The notes beneath the pieces were generated by a model. It was not told the DNA's origin. It worked only from the letters and a program-made list of their open reading frames with translations, and ran no database searches. From Myxococcota bacterium (GTDB lineage: Bacteria; Myxococcota_A; UBA9160; UBA4427), in assembly GCA_041389495.1 (NCBI GenBank), contig JAWKRT010000002.1, forward strand, positions 620,001 through 684,000: a DNA stretch of 64,000 bases, read 5' to 3'. Shown piece after piece: positions 8,430 through 16,621 of this stretch (the first letter of the stretch is position 1; each line of letters starts with the position of its first letter). Made by a program: the position numbers and the translations under genes.

Positions 8430-8450
8430 GACGTCTCGGGACGAGACGTC
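8430..8450. promoter_or_regulatory. Perfect 21-bp palindromic operator
   Basis: GACGTCTCG and its exact complement CGAGACGTC are separated by GGA. The site lies in the 100-bp divergent region between the MDR dehydrogenase and cupin genes. Nine-base arms with a three-base spacer fit a TetR/GntR-type dimer site. No regulator gene is adjacent. Confidence 0.6.
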
Positions 8451-8507
8451 GGAGTATGAACCTCCGCGCCCATGCGCGGAAGCGCCGAGGAGCGCGGAGG
8501 AGGAGAG

Positions 8508-8969
8508 ATGTCCGAAGGGCCGCAGCTGCGATTCCGGCACGCCGACGACGAGAAGTGGCACGAGGTGCGCGCGGTCGAGGTCGACGGCCGTCGCGCCTCC
8601 GTCTGGGAGAAGTGGCTCGACTTCACGCCCGCCTTCCTGAGCCTCTACGCGCGCTGGGACCCGGGCATGATGATCCACAAGCACGGGCACAACAGCGATC
8701 ACGTCGTGTTCGTGATCGAGGGAGAGATGACCTGCGGCGACGTCGTCTGTACGCCGGGCATGCACATCACGCTCGAGAAGGGGGCGGCCTTCGGTCCGTT
8801 CGTCGCGGGGCCCGACGGCGTCGTGCTGTTCGAGGTGATGATGGGCGACCCGCGCTCGTGGCCGGCCGATCCCGAAGGCTTCCGCCGCCTGCTCGCCGAG
8901 CGCAACGCGCGCAAGCTCCCCGACCCGCCGATCGACCTGCCCGACTGGCTCGAGGACACGCGAAGCTAG
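8508..8969 (+). CDS. Single-domain cupin protein
   Basis: The protein has 153 residues with an excellent ribosome-binding site (GGAGGAGGAG). The cupin metal motif 1 is recognisable as HKHGHNSDHVVFVIEGE (HxH, then E about 10 later, around 57-73), and motif 2 as PGMHITLEKGAAFGP. The protein therefore likely binds a divalent metal in a beta-barrel. The reaction is not predictable; relatives include dioxygenases and isomerases. It is divergent from the MDR dehydrogenase and shares its palindromic operator, which suggests that the two act in one inducible pathway. Confidence 0.75.
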   Translation: MSEGPQLRFRHADDEKWHEVRAVEVDGRRASVWEKWLDFTPAFLSLYARWDPGMMIHKHGHNSDHVVFVIEGEMTCGDVVCTPGMHITLEKGAAFGPFVAGPDGVVLFEVMMGDPRSWPADPEGFRRLLAERNARKLPDPPIDLPDWLEDTRS

Positions 8970-9003
8970 GCGCGCGCGGGGCGCGTCCCCGTGCGCCGCG
9001 GGG

Positions 9004-9009
9004 TATGCT
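9004..9009 (+). promoter_or_regulatory. -10 box TATGCT of a probable leaderless transcript
   Basis: TATGCT ends 7 nt before the ATG at 9017. No purine-rich ribosome-binding site lies between them. Confidence 0.4.
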
Positions 9010-9016
9010 GCGCCGC

Positions 9017-9439
9017 ATGGCCGACCAGGAGCTCTCGTTCGCGGGCGTCGGTGCGCGCTTCGGCGCCGCGCTCGCCATCGTCTTCGCGACCTTCAACCCC
9101 GAAGGCGTCTCGTACTACCACTGGGCGCTGCGCGACTGGAGCGCGTTCGATCCGATCAAGGGGATCGTCGGCGTCGTGCTGCTGATCGGCTGGGCCGTGT
9201 TCCTGCGCGCGACGAGTCGCTCGCTCGGCCCGTTCGGCTTCCTGCTCGCCGTGGCGTTCTTCGGGATGCTCGTGTGGGCGCTCGTCTACTACGGCGTCGT
9301 CGTCGCCGACAGCGCGCGTGCGATCACGTACCTCGCGATGTTCGTCCTCGCCGGCGTGCTGACCGCGGGCATGGTCTGGTCGATCGTGCGCCGCCGCATC
9401 TCGGGCCAGGTCGACGTCGACGAGGCCGACCGCGCCTAG
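9017..9439 (+). CDS. Small membrane protein, DUF6524-like
   Basis: The protein has 140 residues with four hydrophobic segments (about 9-25, 43-60, 68-90, 97-120) and a short polar tail. The N-terminal FAGVGARFGAALAIVFATFNP followed by SYYHW is the pattern I associate with the DUF6524 family of small inner-membrane proteins; the function is unknown. The ATG at 9017 is preferred to one at 9005 because a TATGCT -10 box (4-9 in that stretch) overlaps the earlier codon. It is followed 18 bp later by the DUF808 gene. Confidence 0.65.
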   Translation: MADQELSFAGVGARFGAALAIVFATFNPEGVSYYHWALRDWSAFDPIKGIVGVVLLIGWAVFLRATSRSLGPFGFLLAVAFFGMLVWALVYYGVVVADSARAITYLAMFVLAGVLTAGMVWSIVRRRISGQVDVDEADRA

Positions 9440-9457
9440 CGAGGCGCGCGAGCTCCG

Positions 9458-10468
9458 ATGGCCGGCTCGAGCTTCTTCGCCCTCCTCGACGACATCGCGA
9501 CGCTGCTCGACGACGTCTCGCTGATGACGAAGGTCGCGGCGAAGAAGACCGCAGGCGTGCTGGGCGACGACCTCGCGCTGAACGCCGAGCAGGTGACGGG
9601 CGTGCGGGCGTCGCGCGAGCTGCCGGTCGTGCTCGCGGTCGCGAAGGGGTCGTTCGTCAACAAGGCGATCCTCGTGCCCGTGGCGCTCGTCGTGAGCGCC
9701 GTGGCGCCGTGGCTCGTGCACCCGCTCCTCATGCTCGGCGGCGCCTACCTCTGCTTCGAGGGCGCGGAGAAGGTCGCGCACCGGCTCCTCCACTCGCGCG
9801 AGGAGGACGCCGCGCACCGCGAGGAGCTGCAGGCGAGGCTCGCCGACGCCGCGACGGACGTCGTCGCGTTCGAGAAGCGGAAGATCCGCGGCGCCATCCG
9901 CACCGACTTCGTGCTCTCGGCCGAGATCATCGTGATCGCGCTCGGAACCGCGGCCGAAGCGCCCTTCGCGCAGCGCGTCGGCGTGCTGGTCGCGATCGCC
10001 GTCGGCATCACGGTCGGCGTCTACGGGCTCGTCGCCGCGATCGTGCGGCTCGACGACGCGGGCCTCCATCTGGCCTCGCGCGAGGGCGCGGCGACGCGGG
10101 CGTTCGGTCGCGGTCTCGTCGCGGCGGCGCCGTGGCTGATGAAGGCGCTCTCGGTCGCGGGCACGGCGGCGATGTTCCTCGTCGGCGGTCACATCCTCGT
10201 CGAGGGCGTGCCACCCGTGCACCGCGCGATCGAAGCGCTCGCGCATGCCGCGGGCGGCGCGGGCGCGGCGGGCTCGGGCCGCGCGCTCGCCGCGTCGCTC
10301 GTCGCGCTGCTCGGCGACGCGCTCGCGGGCCTCGTCGCGGGCGCGCTGCTCGTCGGCGCGGGCGCGCTCCTCGCGCGGCTGCGCGGCGGGAGCGGGACGC
10401 ACGAGCCCTCGCGCGACCCGAACGCGGAGGACGCGCGCTCGACCCGCGACGGGAACGGCGCCGACTAG
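9458..10468 (+). CDS. DUF808 family inner-membrane protein (YedI-like)
   Basis: The protein has 336 residues. The N-terminal SSFFALLDDIATLLDDVS and KTAGVLGDDLALNAEQV are near-identical to the conserved start of DUF808/YedI. Hydrophobic segments follow at about 70-105, 150-190, 225-255 and 270-310, with the KRKIRGAIRTDF-like stretch FEKRKIRGAIRTDF between them. The family is widespread in proteobacteria, is predicted to lie in the inner membrane, and has no firmly assigned function. The stop TAG (10466-10468) overlaps the stop of the convergent hydrolase gene through the shared CTAG. Confidence 0.85.
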   Translation: MAGSSFFALLDDIATLLDDVSLMTKVAAKKTAGVLGDDLALNAEQVTGVRASRELPVVLAVAKGSFVNKAILVPVALVVSAVAPWLVHPLLMLGGAYLCFEGAEKVAHRLLHSREEDAAHREELQARLADAATDVVAFEKRKIRGAIRTDFVLSAEIIVIALGTAAEAPFAQRVGVLVAIAVGITVGVYGLVAAIVRLDDAGLHLASREGAATRAFGRGLVAAAPWLMKALSVAGTAAMFLVGGHILVEGVPPVHRAIEALAHAAGGAGAAGSGRALAASLVALLGDALAGLVAGALLVGAGALLARLRGGSGTHEPSRDPNAEDARSTRDGNGAD

Positions 10469-11904
10469 CGTCGCGTCCCGGCGGTCGCGGAGGCCGCGTC
10501 CCAGGCCTCCACCGCGCCGATCGCGCGCGCGACCAGGCGCTCGATGCCGTGCAGCGCGTCGCCCTCGGCCTGCGCGAGCCCGAGGCGCACGACGACGAGC
10601 TCGGCCGACGGCACGACCACGACGTACTGGCCGCTCATGCCGCGCGCCGCGAACGCGTCGCGGGGCACGGACGGCCAGGTGCGATCCTCGGGCGCGCCCG
10701 GGCGGCCCGCGTTGAGCCACCAGTGCGCGCCGTACTCGCCGCGCGCGGCGCCGGGCGTCGGCGTGCGCACGTAGTCGACCCAGCCCTCGGGCAGCACGCG
10801 CTCGCCCTCCCACACGCCGTCCTGCAGGTGGAGCTGGCCGAAGCGCGCCCAGTCGCGCGCCGTCGCGAACACGAACGACGAGCCGAGGAAGCTCCCCGAC
10901 GCGTCGGTCTCGACGAGCGCGCTCGCCATCCCGATGCGGTCGAAGAGCACGCGCCGGCTCCACGCGACCATGGCGCCGAGGTCGCGCCCGAACGCGTCGC
11001 GCAGGAGCCGCGCCACGACGTTCGACGTCCCGCTCGAGTACGACCACACGGTGTCGGGCGGGTGCGCGAGCGGGCGGCTCGCCGCGTAGGCGCCGGCGTC
11101 CGCGCGCGTGAAGAGCATGATGGACACGTCGTTGATCGCGCCGTAGTGCTCGTCGAAGGCGAGACCGCTCGACATGCGCAGGAGCGTGTCGAGTGCGATC
11201 GCGTGGCGCGGGTCGTCCTCGTCGCTCCACTCGGGAACCGGCGCGGGCGCGCCGAGCGCGAGGCGCCCCTCGCCGACCGCGATGCCCGCGAGCGTCGCCG
11301 TCACGCTCTTCGCCATCGACCAGCTGAGCAGCGGCGTCGCGGCGTCGACGCCGGGCGCATAGCGTTCGGCCGCGATCGCGCCGCGGTGCAGCACGACGAT
11401 CGCCTTCGTGAGCCGGTGGGGCGGCGCCGCCGTCGGCTCGGCGAACGCCTCGGCGAGCGCGTCCTCGAGCTCGCGCGCGACGGCCGGGGGCGGGCTCGCG
11501 ACGGGGAGCGCCGCGGGCGGCGGCGCCGAGCGCGGGAAGGCGGCGGACCGGAGCCGCTCCTCGTCCGGGCCGTCGTCGGCGACGAGCACGCAGCCGAGGC
11601 CCTCGCGGTGCACGGCGCGCGCGCGACGGTAGAACGCGCGGCTCTCGACGGCGCGCTCGGCGTCGTCCACCTCGTAGCGGACGAGCGCGTGCGCCGGGCC
11701 GAGCACGAACGCGACGTACTCGTCGTAGGACGTCCGCGGGTCGAGCCCGGAGACGAACGCGAGCGAGCAGAGCACGCGGGCCGAGAAGCCCGTTCCGACG
11801 CGCAGGGCCGTGTCGCCGAGCCGGAGTGCGAGCGCGGCGAGGCCGAGGGCGAGCGCGAGGAGTGCGATGCGCGCGGTGCGCGCGGCCGGGGAGCGGTTCG
11901 ACAT
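10465..11904 (-). CDS. Membrane-anchored serine hydrolase, beta-lactamase class C/PBP4* type
   Basis: The protein has 479 residues. Residues 10-30 are a hydrophobic N-terminal signal or anchor. The nucleophile motif SxxK is S196-M-A-K199 (LLSWSMAKS), and YSSGTSN near 340 is the usual second motif (YxN-like) of the beta-lactamase/esterase EstB family. GEYGAHWWLN in the C-terminal part corresponds to the KTG-type strand region. Family members include esterases, D-aminopeptidases and carboxypeptidases active in the periplasm. Transcription probably starts at the ATG itself, from TAGGAT 8 nt upstream. Its stop codon interlocks with that of the DUF808 gene. Confidence 0.8.
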   Translation of the reverse strand: MSNRSPAARTARIALLALALGLAALALRLGDTALRVGTGFSARVLCSLAFVSGLDPRTSYDEYVAFVLGPAHALVRYEVDDAERAVESRAFYRRARAVHREGLGCVLVADDGPDEERLRSAAFPRSAPPPAALPVASPPPAVARELEDALAEAFAEPTAAPPHRLTKAIVVLHRGAIAAERYAPGVDAATPLLSWSMAKSVTATLAGIAVGEGRLALGAPAPVPEWSDEDDPRHAIALDTLLRMSSGLAFDEHYGAINDVSIMLFTRADAGAYAASRPLAHPPDTVWSYSSGTSNVVARLLRDAFGRDLGAMVAWSRRVLFDRIGMASALVETDASGSFLGSSFVFATARDWARFGQLHLQDGVWEGERVLPEGWVDYVRTPTPGAARGEYGAHWWLNAGRPGAPEDRTWPSVPRDAFAARGMSGQYVVVVPSAELVVVRLGLAQAEGDALHGIERLVARAIGAVEAWDAASATAGTRR

Positions 11905-11912
11905 GGCGCGCG

Positions 11913-11918
11913 ATCCTA
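11913..11918 (-). promoter_or_regulatory. -10 box TAGGAT of a probable leaderless transcript
   Basis: Read on the minus strand, TAGGAT ends 8 nt before the ATG at 11904 with no ribosome-binding site between. A second TAGGAT faces the opposite direction 25 bp away. Confidence 0.4.
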
Positions 11919-11942
11919 CCTCCGGTGCGCTCGCGCGCGGAG

Positions 11943-11948
11943 TAGGAT
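11943..11948 (+). promoter_or_regulatory. -10 box TAGGAT
   Basis: TAGGAT lies 29 bp before the ATG of the LEH/SnoaL-like gene, leaving room for a short leader with its CAGGAGG ribosome-binding site. Confidence 0.4.
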
Positions 11949-11977
11949 GCGCGGCCGCCCCACCAGGAGGACCTGCC

Positions 11978-12352
11978 ATGAGCGCGAACACCGACCTCGT
12001 CGACGCCTTCGTCGAGGCCTGGGCTGCGAAGGACGTCGAGCGGATCATGGGCTTCTTCGCGCCCGACGCCGTCTACACGAACATGCCGATCGACCCGCCC
12101 AACGAAGGCCTCGAGGCGATCCGCAAGACGATCGAGGGCTTCGTCGGCATGGCGCAGCGGATCGAGTTCGTCGTGAAGCACACGACGGAGAACGCGAACG
12201 GCGTCGTGATGAACGAGCGCATCGACCGCTTCCTCGTCGGCGACAAGTGGGCGGAGGCGCCGGTGATGGGCGTCTTCGAGATCGAGGGCGGCCGGATCAA
12301 GGCCTGGCGCGACTACTTCGACCTCGCCGCGTTCCAGGCGTCGATGGCCTGA
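11978..12352 (+). CDS. Limonene-1,2-epoxide hydrolase/SnoaL-like (NTF2-fold) protein
   Basis: The protein has 124 residues. It starts TDLVDAFVEAWAAKDVERIMGFFAPDAVYTNMP, the helix pair that opens the NTF2-like cone. RIDRF (around 87) and WRDYFDL (around 112-118) match the Arg-Asp...Asp triad that limonene epoxide hydrolases use to attack an epoxide, so an epoxide hydrolase role is reasonable. NTF2-fold proteins also include isomerases, and the family is easily misassigned. CAGGAGG precedes the ATG. It is convergent with a CYP125-like P450, which could produce an epoxide, but no direct link is shown. Confidence 0.75.
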   Translation: MSANTDLVDAFVEAWAAKDVERIMGFFAPDAVYTNMPIDPPNEGLEAIRKTIEGFVGMAQRIEFVVKHTTENANGVVMNERIDRFLVGDKWAEAPVMGVFEIEGGRIKAWRDYFDLAAFQASMA

Positions 12353-12377
12353 AGTCGCGCGGCGCGGCCGGCGCGCG

Positions 12378-13634
12378 TCACGGCGCCGGGCGGAGCTCCC
12401 AGCGCATCGGCGCGCGCTTGATGCCGCCGACGAAGCTCGAGCGCACGCGCACGGGCGGCGCCGTCCGCTCCATGCGCACGAGCCGCTCGCGCAGCTGCGC
12501 GTACATGGTGCGGATCTCGAGCCGCGCGAGGTGCGCGCCGAGGCACACGTGCTCGCCGCGCCCGAAGCCCACGTGGTCGTTCGGGCGCCGGTCGATGCGG
12601 AACGCGTACGGGTCCTCGAAGACCTCCTCGTCGCGGTTCCCCGACGCGTAGAAGAGGCACACGCTCTCCCCCGCGCGCACGGTCTCGCCGCGCAGCGCGA
12701 GGTCGCGCGCCGCCGTGCGCGTGAACTGGATGACGGGCGTGATCATGCGGACCGTCTCCTCGACGGCGGGGTCGACGAGCGCCGCATCGGCCGCGAGCCG
12801 CGCCCACTGGTCCGGCGCGTCGAGGAAGCACTGGATGCCGCCCGTCATCGCGTTGCGCGTCGTCTCGTTGCCGGCGACGACGAGCAGGAAGTAGTAGGAG
12901 AGCAGCTCGAAGTCGCCGAGCGGCGCGCCCTCGATGCGGCCCTGCGCGACGAGCGAGAGGATGTCCTCGCGCGGGTTCGCGCGGCGGTCGTCGGCGAGCC
13001 GCTTGAAGTAGGCGAAGAGCTCGTTGCGCGCGGTCGTGAGCGTCTCGGTCGGCGTGCGTCCGCGCGCGAACTCCGGGTCTTCGGGCGCGATGCTCTCGTT
13101 GGTCCAGCGGAAGAGCAGCGGCCAGTCCTCCTCCGGCACGCCGAGCATGAGCGCGATCACCGCGATCGTGATCGGCGCCGACACGTCGGCCACGAAGTCG
13201 ATGTCGCCCTTCGCGGCCGCGCGGTCGAGCACGTCGCGCGTCACGCGCTCGATCTTCGGCGCCCACACCTGCACGGTGCGCGGCGTGAACGCCTTCGACG
13301 TGAGGTTGCGGAAGCGGCCGTGCTCGGGCGGATCCATCGTGAGCAGGTGCCGAGCGGGCGCGTTCTCGGGCGCGATCACGTCGCGCATGAACACGGCGAG
13401 ACGCGGCTCGAGCAGCCAGTCCCTCGGGTTCTTGCCGATCGCGACGATGTCGGCGTGCTTCGTCACCGCGAAGAAGGGCTCGTGCCGCTCGCCCTCGAAG
13501 CGGCGCACGGGCGCGTGGCGACGCAGCCAGCGCCACTCCGCGTGCGGATAGCCTTCGCGCTCGTACTTCTCGGGCGAGATGACGTCGAGCGCGGCGGGGT
13601 CGAGGTCGTCGGGGAGCGGCGTCGGTCGGGTCAT
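12378..13634 (-). CDS. Cytochrome P450, CYP125/CYP124-like
   Basis: The protein has 418 residues. The I-helix oxygen-binding motif AGNETTR (254-260), the K-helix ExxR (E293-R296), and the heme loop FGRGEHVCLG with thiolate C364 are all intact. AGNETTRN, the DPFxF-like DPYAFRIDRRPNDHVGFG and the C-terminal GGIKR are characteristic of the steroid/isoprenoid hydroxylases around CYP125, which oxidise the terminal methyl of sterol side chains. The assignment to that clade is by pattern only. A TAGGAT -10 box that overlaps the stop codon of the upstream glycosyltransferase gene (13674-13679) may start its transcript. Redox partners are not in the window. Confidence 0.9.
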   Translation of the reverse strand: MTRPTPLPDDLDPAALDVISPEKYEREGYPHAEWRWLRRHAPVRRFEGERHEPFFAVTKHADIVAIGKNPRDWLLEPRLAVFMRDVIAPENAPARHLLTMDPPEHGRFRNLTSKAFTPRTVQVWAPKIERVTRDVLDRAAAKGDIDFVADVSAPITIAVIALMLGVPEEDWPLLFRWTNESIAPEDPEFARGRTPTETLTTARNELFAYFKRLADDRRANPREDILSLVAQGRIEGAPLGDFELLSYYFLLVVAGNETTRNAMTGGIQCFLDAPDQWARLAADAALVDPAVEETVRMITPVIQFTRTAARDLALRGETVRAGESVCLFYASGNRDEEVFEDPYAFRIDRRPNDHVGFGRGEHVCLGAHLARLEIRTMYAQLRERLVRMERTAPPVRVRSSFVGGIKRAPMRWELRPAP

Positions 13635-13673
13635 CGCGGTGCTCCTGGCGGGTGCGGTGGGCGGCGTCGCCGC

Positions 13674-13679
13674 ATCCTA
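13674..13679 (-). promoter_or_regulatory. -10 box TAGGAT overlapping the stop codon of the upstream gene
   Basis: On the minus strand the glycosyltransferase stop TAG is the first half of TAGGAT, which is 39 bp upstream of the P450 start. It is a plausible separate P450 promoter. Confidence 0.3.
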
Positions 13680-15314
13680 GTGCGGGGCGCGCGCGGGCGG
13701 GACGCGGCGTTCGAAGATCTCCGCGCCGAGGAGCGGGTAGCTCGCGAAGGCCGGATCGAGGGCGAGATAGGCGCGCTGGAACGGGTAGTGCGCGGCGAAG
13801 GCGGCGCGGCGCACGTAGGGCGACGCGTCGTCGCCGAGCTGGCGCGCGAACTCGAGCACGCGCGGCCGCGCGTCGCCCGGGCGGCGCAGGCGGTTGCGCT
13901 CCCACGTGTCGACGACGAGCCACCGCGGCCGCTCGACCCCGGTGGCGAGCCGGCGCAGGCTGGCCGGCTCGATCGCGAACGCGCCGTCCGCGCCGTCGCC
14001 GGTCGCGCCATCGCCGCTCGCGCCGTCGCCGGTCGCGCCATCGAGGTGGAACAGGATTCCGCCCACGACGCCGACGGCGTCGCCGCGCGCGACGTGCGCG
14101 GCGAGCCAGCGCGACGTCTCCTCCGCCGGCATCGGCGAGAGGCTCTCGACCATGCCGGCCGTGGTGGCCAGCGTCGTCGCGGCTGCGATCGCGGCGACGG
14201 CGGTGCCCGCCGCGCGCGCGGCGCGGCTCTCGAGCCGCGCGACCGCGACGCCCGCGGCCGCACACAGCAGCGGCGCGAGGGGCATCAGGTAGCGGACGAA
14301 CGCGATCTTCGAGACGACGAGCGGAGCGAGCAGCGCGGCGAGCGCGGCGAGGAACGCGACGGCGCCGCTGCGCGCGCGCGCGGCGAACAGTGCGGCGCCG
14401 ACGAGCGAGAGCGGGTACGTCGCGATGCCGAGCGTCATCGGAAGGCCCGCCACGAGCTGGTAGACGACCGGTCGGTAGATGCCCTCTCCCGCGACGACGT
14501 CGGCGCCCGGATGCCCGCGCGCCTGGTGGTCGAGCTCGCGCGCGATCTCGCTCGCGAAGAACGGGACGTCGAGCAGCACGTAGGGCGTCGTCGCGAGGAA
14601 GGCGAGCGCCGCGACGCCGCCGGCGAGCGCGACGCTCCGCACCGCGGCGCCGGCCGCGAGCCGGCCGCTCGCGACGAGCGCGATCGCGGTCGCCGGCACG
14701 GCGAGGCCGAGCGCGAGGCCGTTGTACTTGCAGCCGCCCGCGAGCCCGATGGCGGCCGCGGCGAGCAGGAGGTCGCGCGCGCGCAGCCCGCGCTGCCAGC
14801 GCACGAGCCCCCACGTCGCGAGCGACGCGAAGAAGGTGAGGGGAACGTTGACGTTGGCGTAGTGCGCGTCGACCGCGGGCACGGGTGCGACCGCGAAGAG
14901 GAACGCGGCGAGCGCGGCGGCGCGGCGTCCCGCGAGCTCGCGCGCGAGCAGGAAGACGACCGCGATCGTCGCGACGCCGACGGCGACGGTCACGTCGCGC
15001 GCCACGAGCACGGCGCGCGCGCGCGCGGCCGGCGCCTCCGCCGGCTCGTGGCCGAGCGCGCGATCGACGGCGAGCGCGCCCGCGAGCGCGTAGATCGGGA
15101 GGCTCGGGTAGCGGAGGATGCGCGGGTGGAAGTCGAGCTGCTCGAGGTGCGAGATCCGCTGCGCGGGCTCGATGAGCAGCGGCTCGTCCGGGTGGATGCG
15201 CGAAGGCAGGCCGTAGTCGCGGTCGTACGCGCGGAGCGCAGCCCCGACGACGAGCGCGGCGGCGAGCGCCGCGAAGGACGCGAGAGCGCGACGGGTCGGC
15301 GTCGTGGAGCCCAT
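13677..15314 (-). CDS. GT39-family (dolichyl-phosphate-mannose-type) membrane glycosyltransferase
   Basis: The protein has 545 residues. After a first membrane segment (10-27), the extracytoplasmic loop holds the paired acidic HPDEP (41-45) typical of GT-C enzymes, followed by RYPSLPIYALAG. Eight to ten further membrane segments reach to about residue 370. The C-terminal soluble part contains a short glycine/aspartate repeat (GDGAT/GDGAS units, encoded at 13981-14043). GT39 enzymes transfer a sugar from a polyprenyl phosphate to proteins or lipid A-like acceptors in the periplasm. The acceptor is unknown. The stop codon merges with the P450 promoter-like TAGGAT. Confidence 0.8.
   Translation of the reverse strand: MGSTTPTRRALASFAALAAALVVGAALRAYDRDYGLPSRIHPDEPLLIEPAQRISHLEQLDFHPRILRYPSLPIYALAGALAVDRALGHEPAEAPAARARAVLVARDVTVAVGVATIAVVFLLARELAGRRAAALAAFLFAVAPVPAVDAHYANVNVPLTFFASLATWGLVRWQRGLRARDLLLAAAAIGLAGGCKYNGLALGLAVPATAIALVASGRLAAGAAVRSVALAGGVAALAFLATTPYVLLDVPFFASEIARELDHQARGHPGADVVAGEGIYRPVVYQLVAGLPMTLGIATYPLSLVGAALFAARARSGAVAFLAALAALLAPLVVSKIAFVRYLMPLAPLLCAAAGVAVARLESRAARAAGTAVAAIAAATTLATTAGMVESLSPMPAEETSRWLAAHVARGDAVGVVGGILFHLDGATGDGASGDGATGDGADGAFAIEPASLRRLATGVERPRWLVVDTWERNRLRRPGDARPRVLEFARQLGDDASPYVRRAAFAAHYPFQRAYLALDPAFASYPLLGAEIFERRVPPARAPH
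13981..14043. repeat. 15-bp in-frame tandem repeat inside the GT39 gene
   Basis: Alternating units GCGCCGTCGCCGGTC and GCGCCATCGCCGCTC repeat about four times. They encode GDGA[T/S] units in the minus-strand protein. The length is a multiple of three, so copy-number change would not shift the frame. Confidence 0.8.
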
Positions 15315-15529
15315 CGGCGTCGCGGCCCTCTTCGTCGACGCGCCCCCGCTCCTCCGCCGCGAGCGCGCTGGCCGCCATTCTCGCCTTCGTTCGGCGCGCC
15401 GCCAAGCCCAGTGGCGGGGGCCGCTCGCCCGCGCCGGGCCCCCACCGGCGCTTTCGCTTGCTCGCGCGCGCGGCCGGTTCGTACGATGGCCGCGAGCCGC
15501 ACGGCTCGCGAACGCGGAGGAGCGCGCCC

Positions 15530-16588
15530 ATGTCCGAGCCCCGACTCATCTCGGCCGATTCGCACGTCGCGGTGCGTCTCGACGAGGTTCGCGCGCGCGT
15601 GCCGCGCGCCCTCCAGCCGGCCTTCGACGACGCGATCGCCGAGCAGGCGCGCATCGACGACGAGCAGCGCGGCGGCCGCTCGCTCTCGCTCGACGACTTC
15701 GACATGGAGGCGATGGGCGACCCCGGCTACTTCGATCCGGTCGCGCGCCTCGCGGCCATGGATCGCGACGGCGTCGAGGCGGAGGTGCTCTACTCGGAGG
15801 TGAGCGCGTTCCGCGCGTACGGCCTCGTGAAGGGCGACTGGCGTCCGATCGCCCGCGCCTTCACCGACCATCTCTCGGACTTCGCCGCGCACGACCCGCA
15901 GCGGCTCGCCGTCTCGTACCAGGTTCCGATCCTCGACGTCGCGTACGCGGTCGCCGAGGTCGAGCGGCTCGCCGGGCTCGGCGCGCGCTCCGTGCACCTC
16001 CCGAACTTCCCGAGCGAGTTCGGCCTGCCCGACTATCACGAGAAGGTGTACGACCCGCTCTGGGGCGCGCTGCAGGAGACGGGCCTCTCGATCAGCCACC
16101 ACCTCGGCAACCGCGTCTTCCTGTGGGACGTGTTCCGCCGCGACCCGACGCGCCAGGCGGCGATCTTCACGTCGCTTCCCGGCCTCGCGCTCGCGGAGGT
16201 GATCGCGTGGTGGATCCTGACGGGCACGCTCGAGCGCTTCCCCGGCCTGAAGATCGTGTTCGTCGAGCCGCAGCTGCACTGGATCCCGGGCTTCCTCGCC
16301 GGGCTCGACCGCAAGGCCGCGGGCGCCTACGACCTGCCCGGGCTGAAGCTGCGCCCGAGCGAGTACTTCCGGCGCAACATGGCCTGCACGTTCATGGACG
16401 ACGAGATCGGCCTGCGCATGCGCCACGAGATCGGCGTCGAGAACATCCTGTGGTCGACCGACTTCCCGCACCCGGCGACGACGTGGCCGCGCTCGCGCGA
16501 GGTCGTCGCGCGCCAGTTCGCGGACGTCCCGGTCTCCGAGCGCGACCTCATCTGCGCGGGCAACTCGGCGCGGATCTACGGGCTGTAG
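15530..16588 (+). CDS. Amidohydrolase family 2 protein, paralogue of the gene at 2655-3719
   Basis: The protein has 352 residues. SADSH (8-12), HLPNFPSEFGLPDYH, FLWDVFRRDPT and the C-terminal LWSTDFPHP match the paralogue at 2655-3719 block for block, including the DMEAMGDPGYFDPVARLAAMD region. It is thus the same subfamily of metal-dependent hydrolases or decarboxylases. The ATG at 15530 has GGAGGAGCG upstream. A TACGAT -10-like box lies 42 bp before it. The MFS transporter follows 33 bp later, so uptake and turnover of the same compound is a reasonable guess. Confidence 0.9.
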   Translation: MSEPRLISADSHVAVRLDEVRARVPRALQPAFDDAIAEQARIDDEQRGGRSLSLDDFDMEAMGDPGYFDPVARLAAMDRDGVEAEVLYSEVSAFRAYGLVKGDWRPIARAFTDHLSDFAAHDPQRLAVSYQVPILDVAYAVAEVERLAGLGARSVHLPNFPSEFGLPDYHEKVYDPLWGALQETGLSISHHLGNRVFLWDVFRRDPTRQAAIFTSLPGLALAEVIAWWILTGTLERFPGLKIVFVEPQLHWIPGFLAGLDRKAAGAYDLPGLKLRPSEYFRRNMACTFMDDEIGLRMRHEIGVENILWSTDFPHPATTWPRSREVVARQFADVPVSERDLICAGNSARIYGL

Positions 16589-16621
16589 CCGCCGCGCGCG
16601 GCGGGCGAGGGGAGGGGCGGC

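Noticed and set aside
13635..13676. Possible small gene or hairpin between P450 and GT39
   Set aside because: The gap is only 42 bp and is explained by a ribosome-binding site and -10 box.
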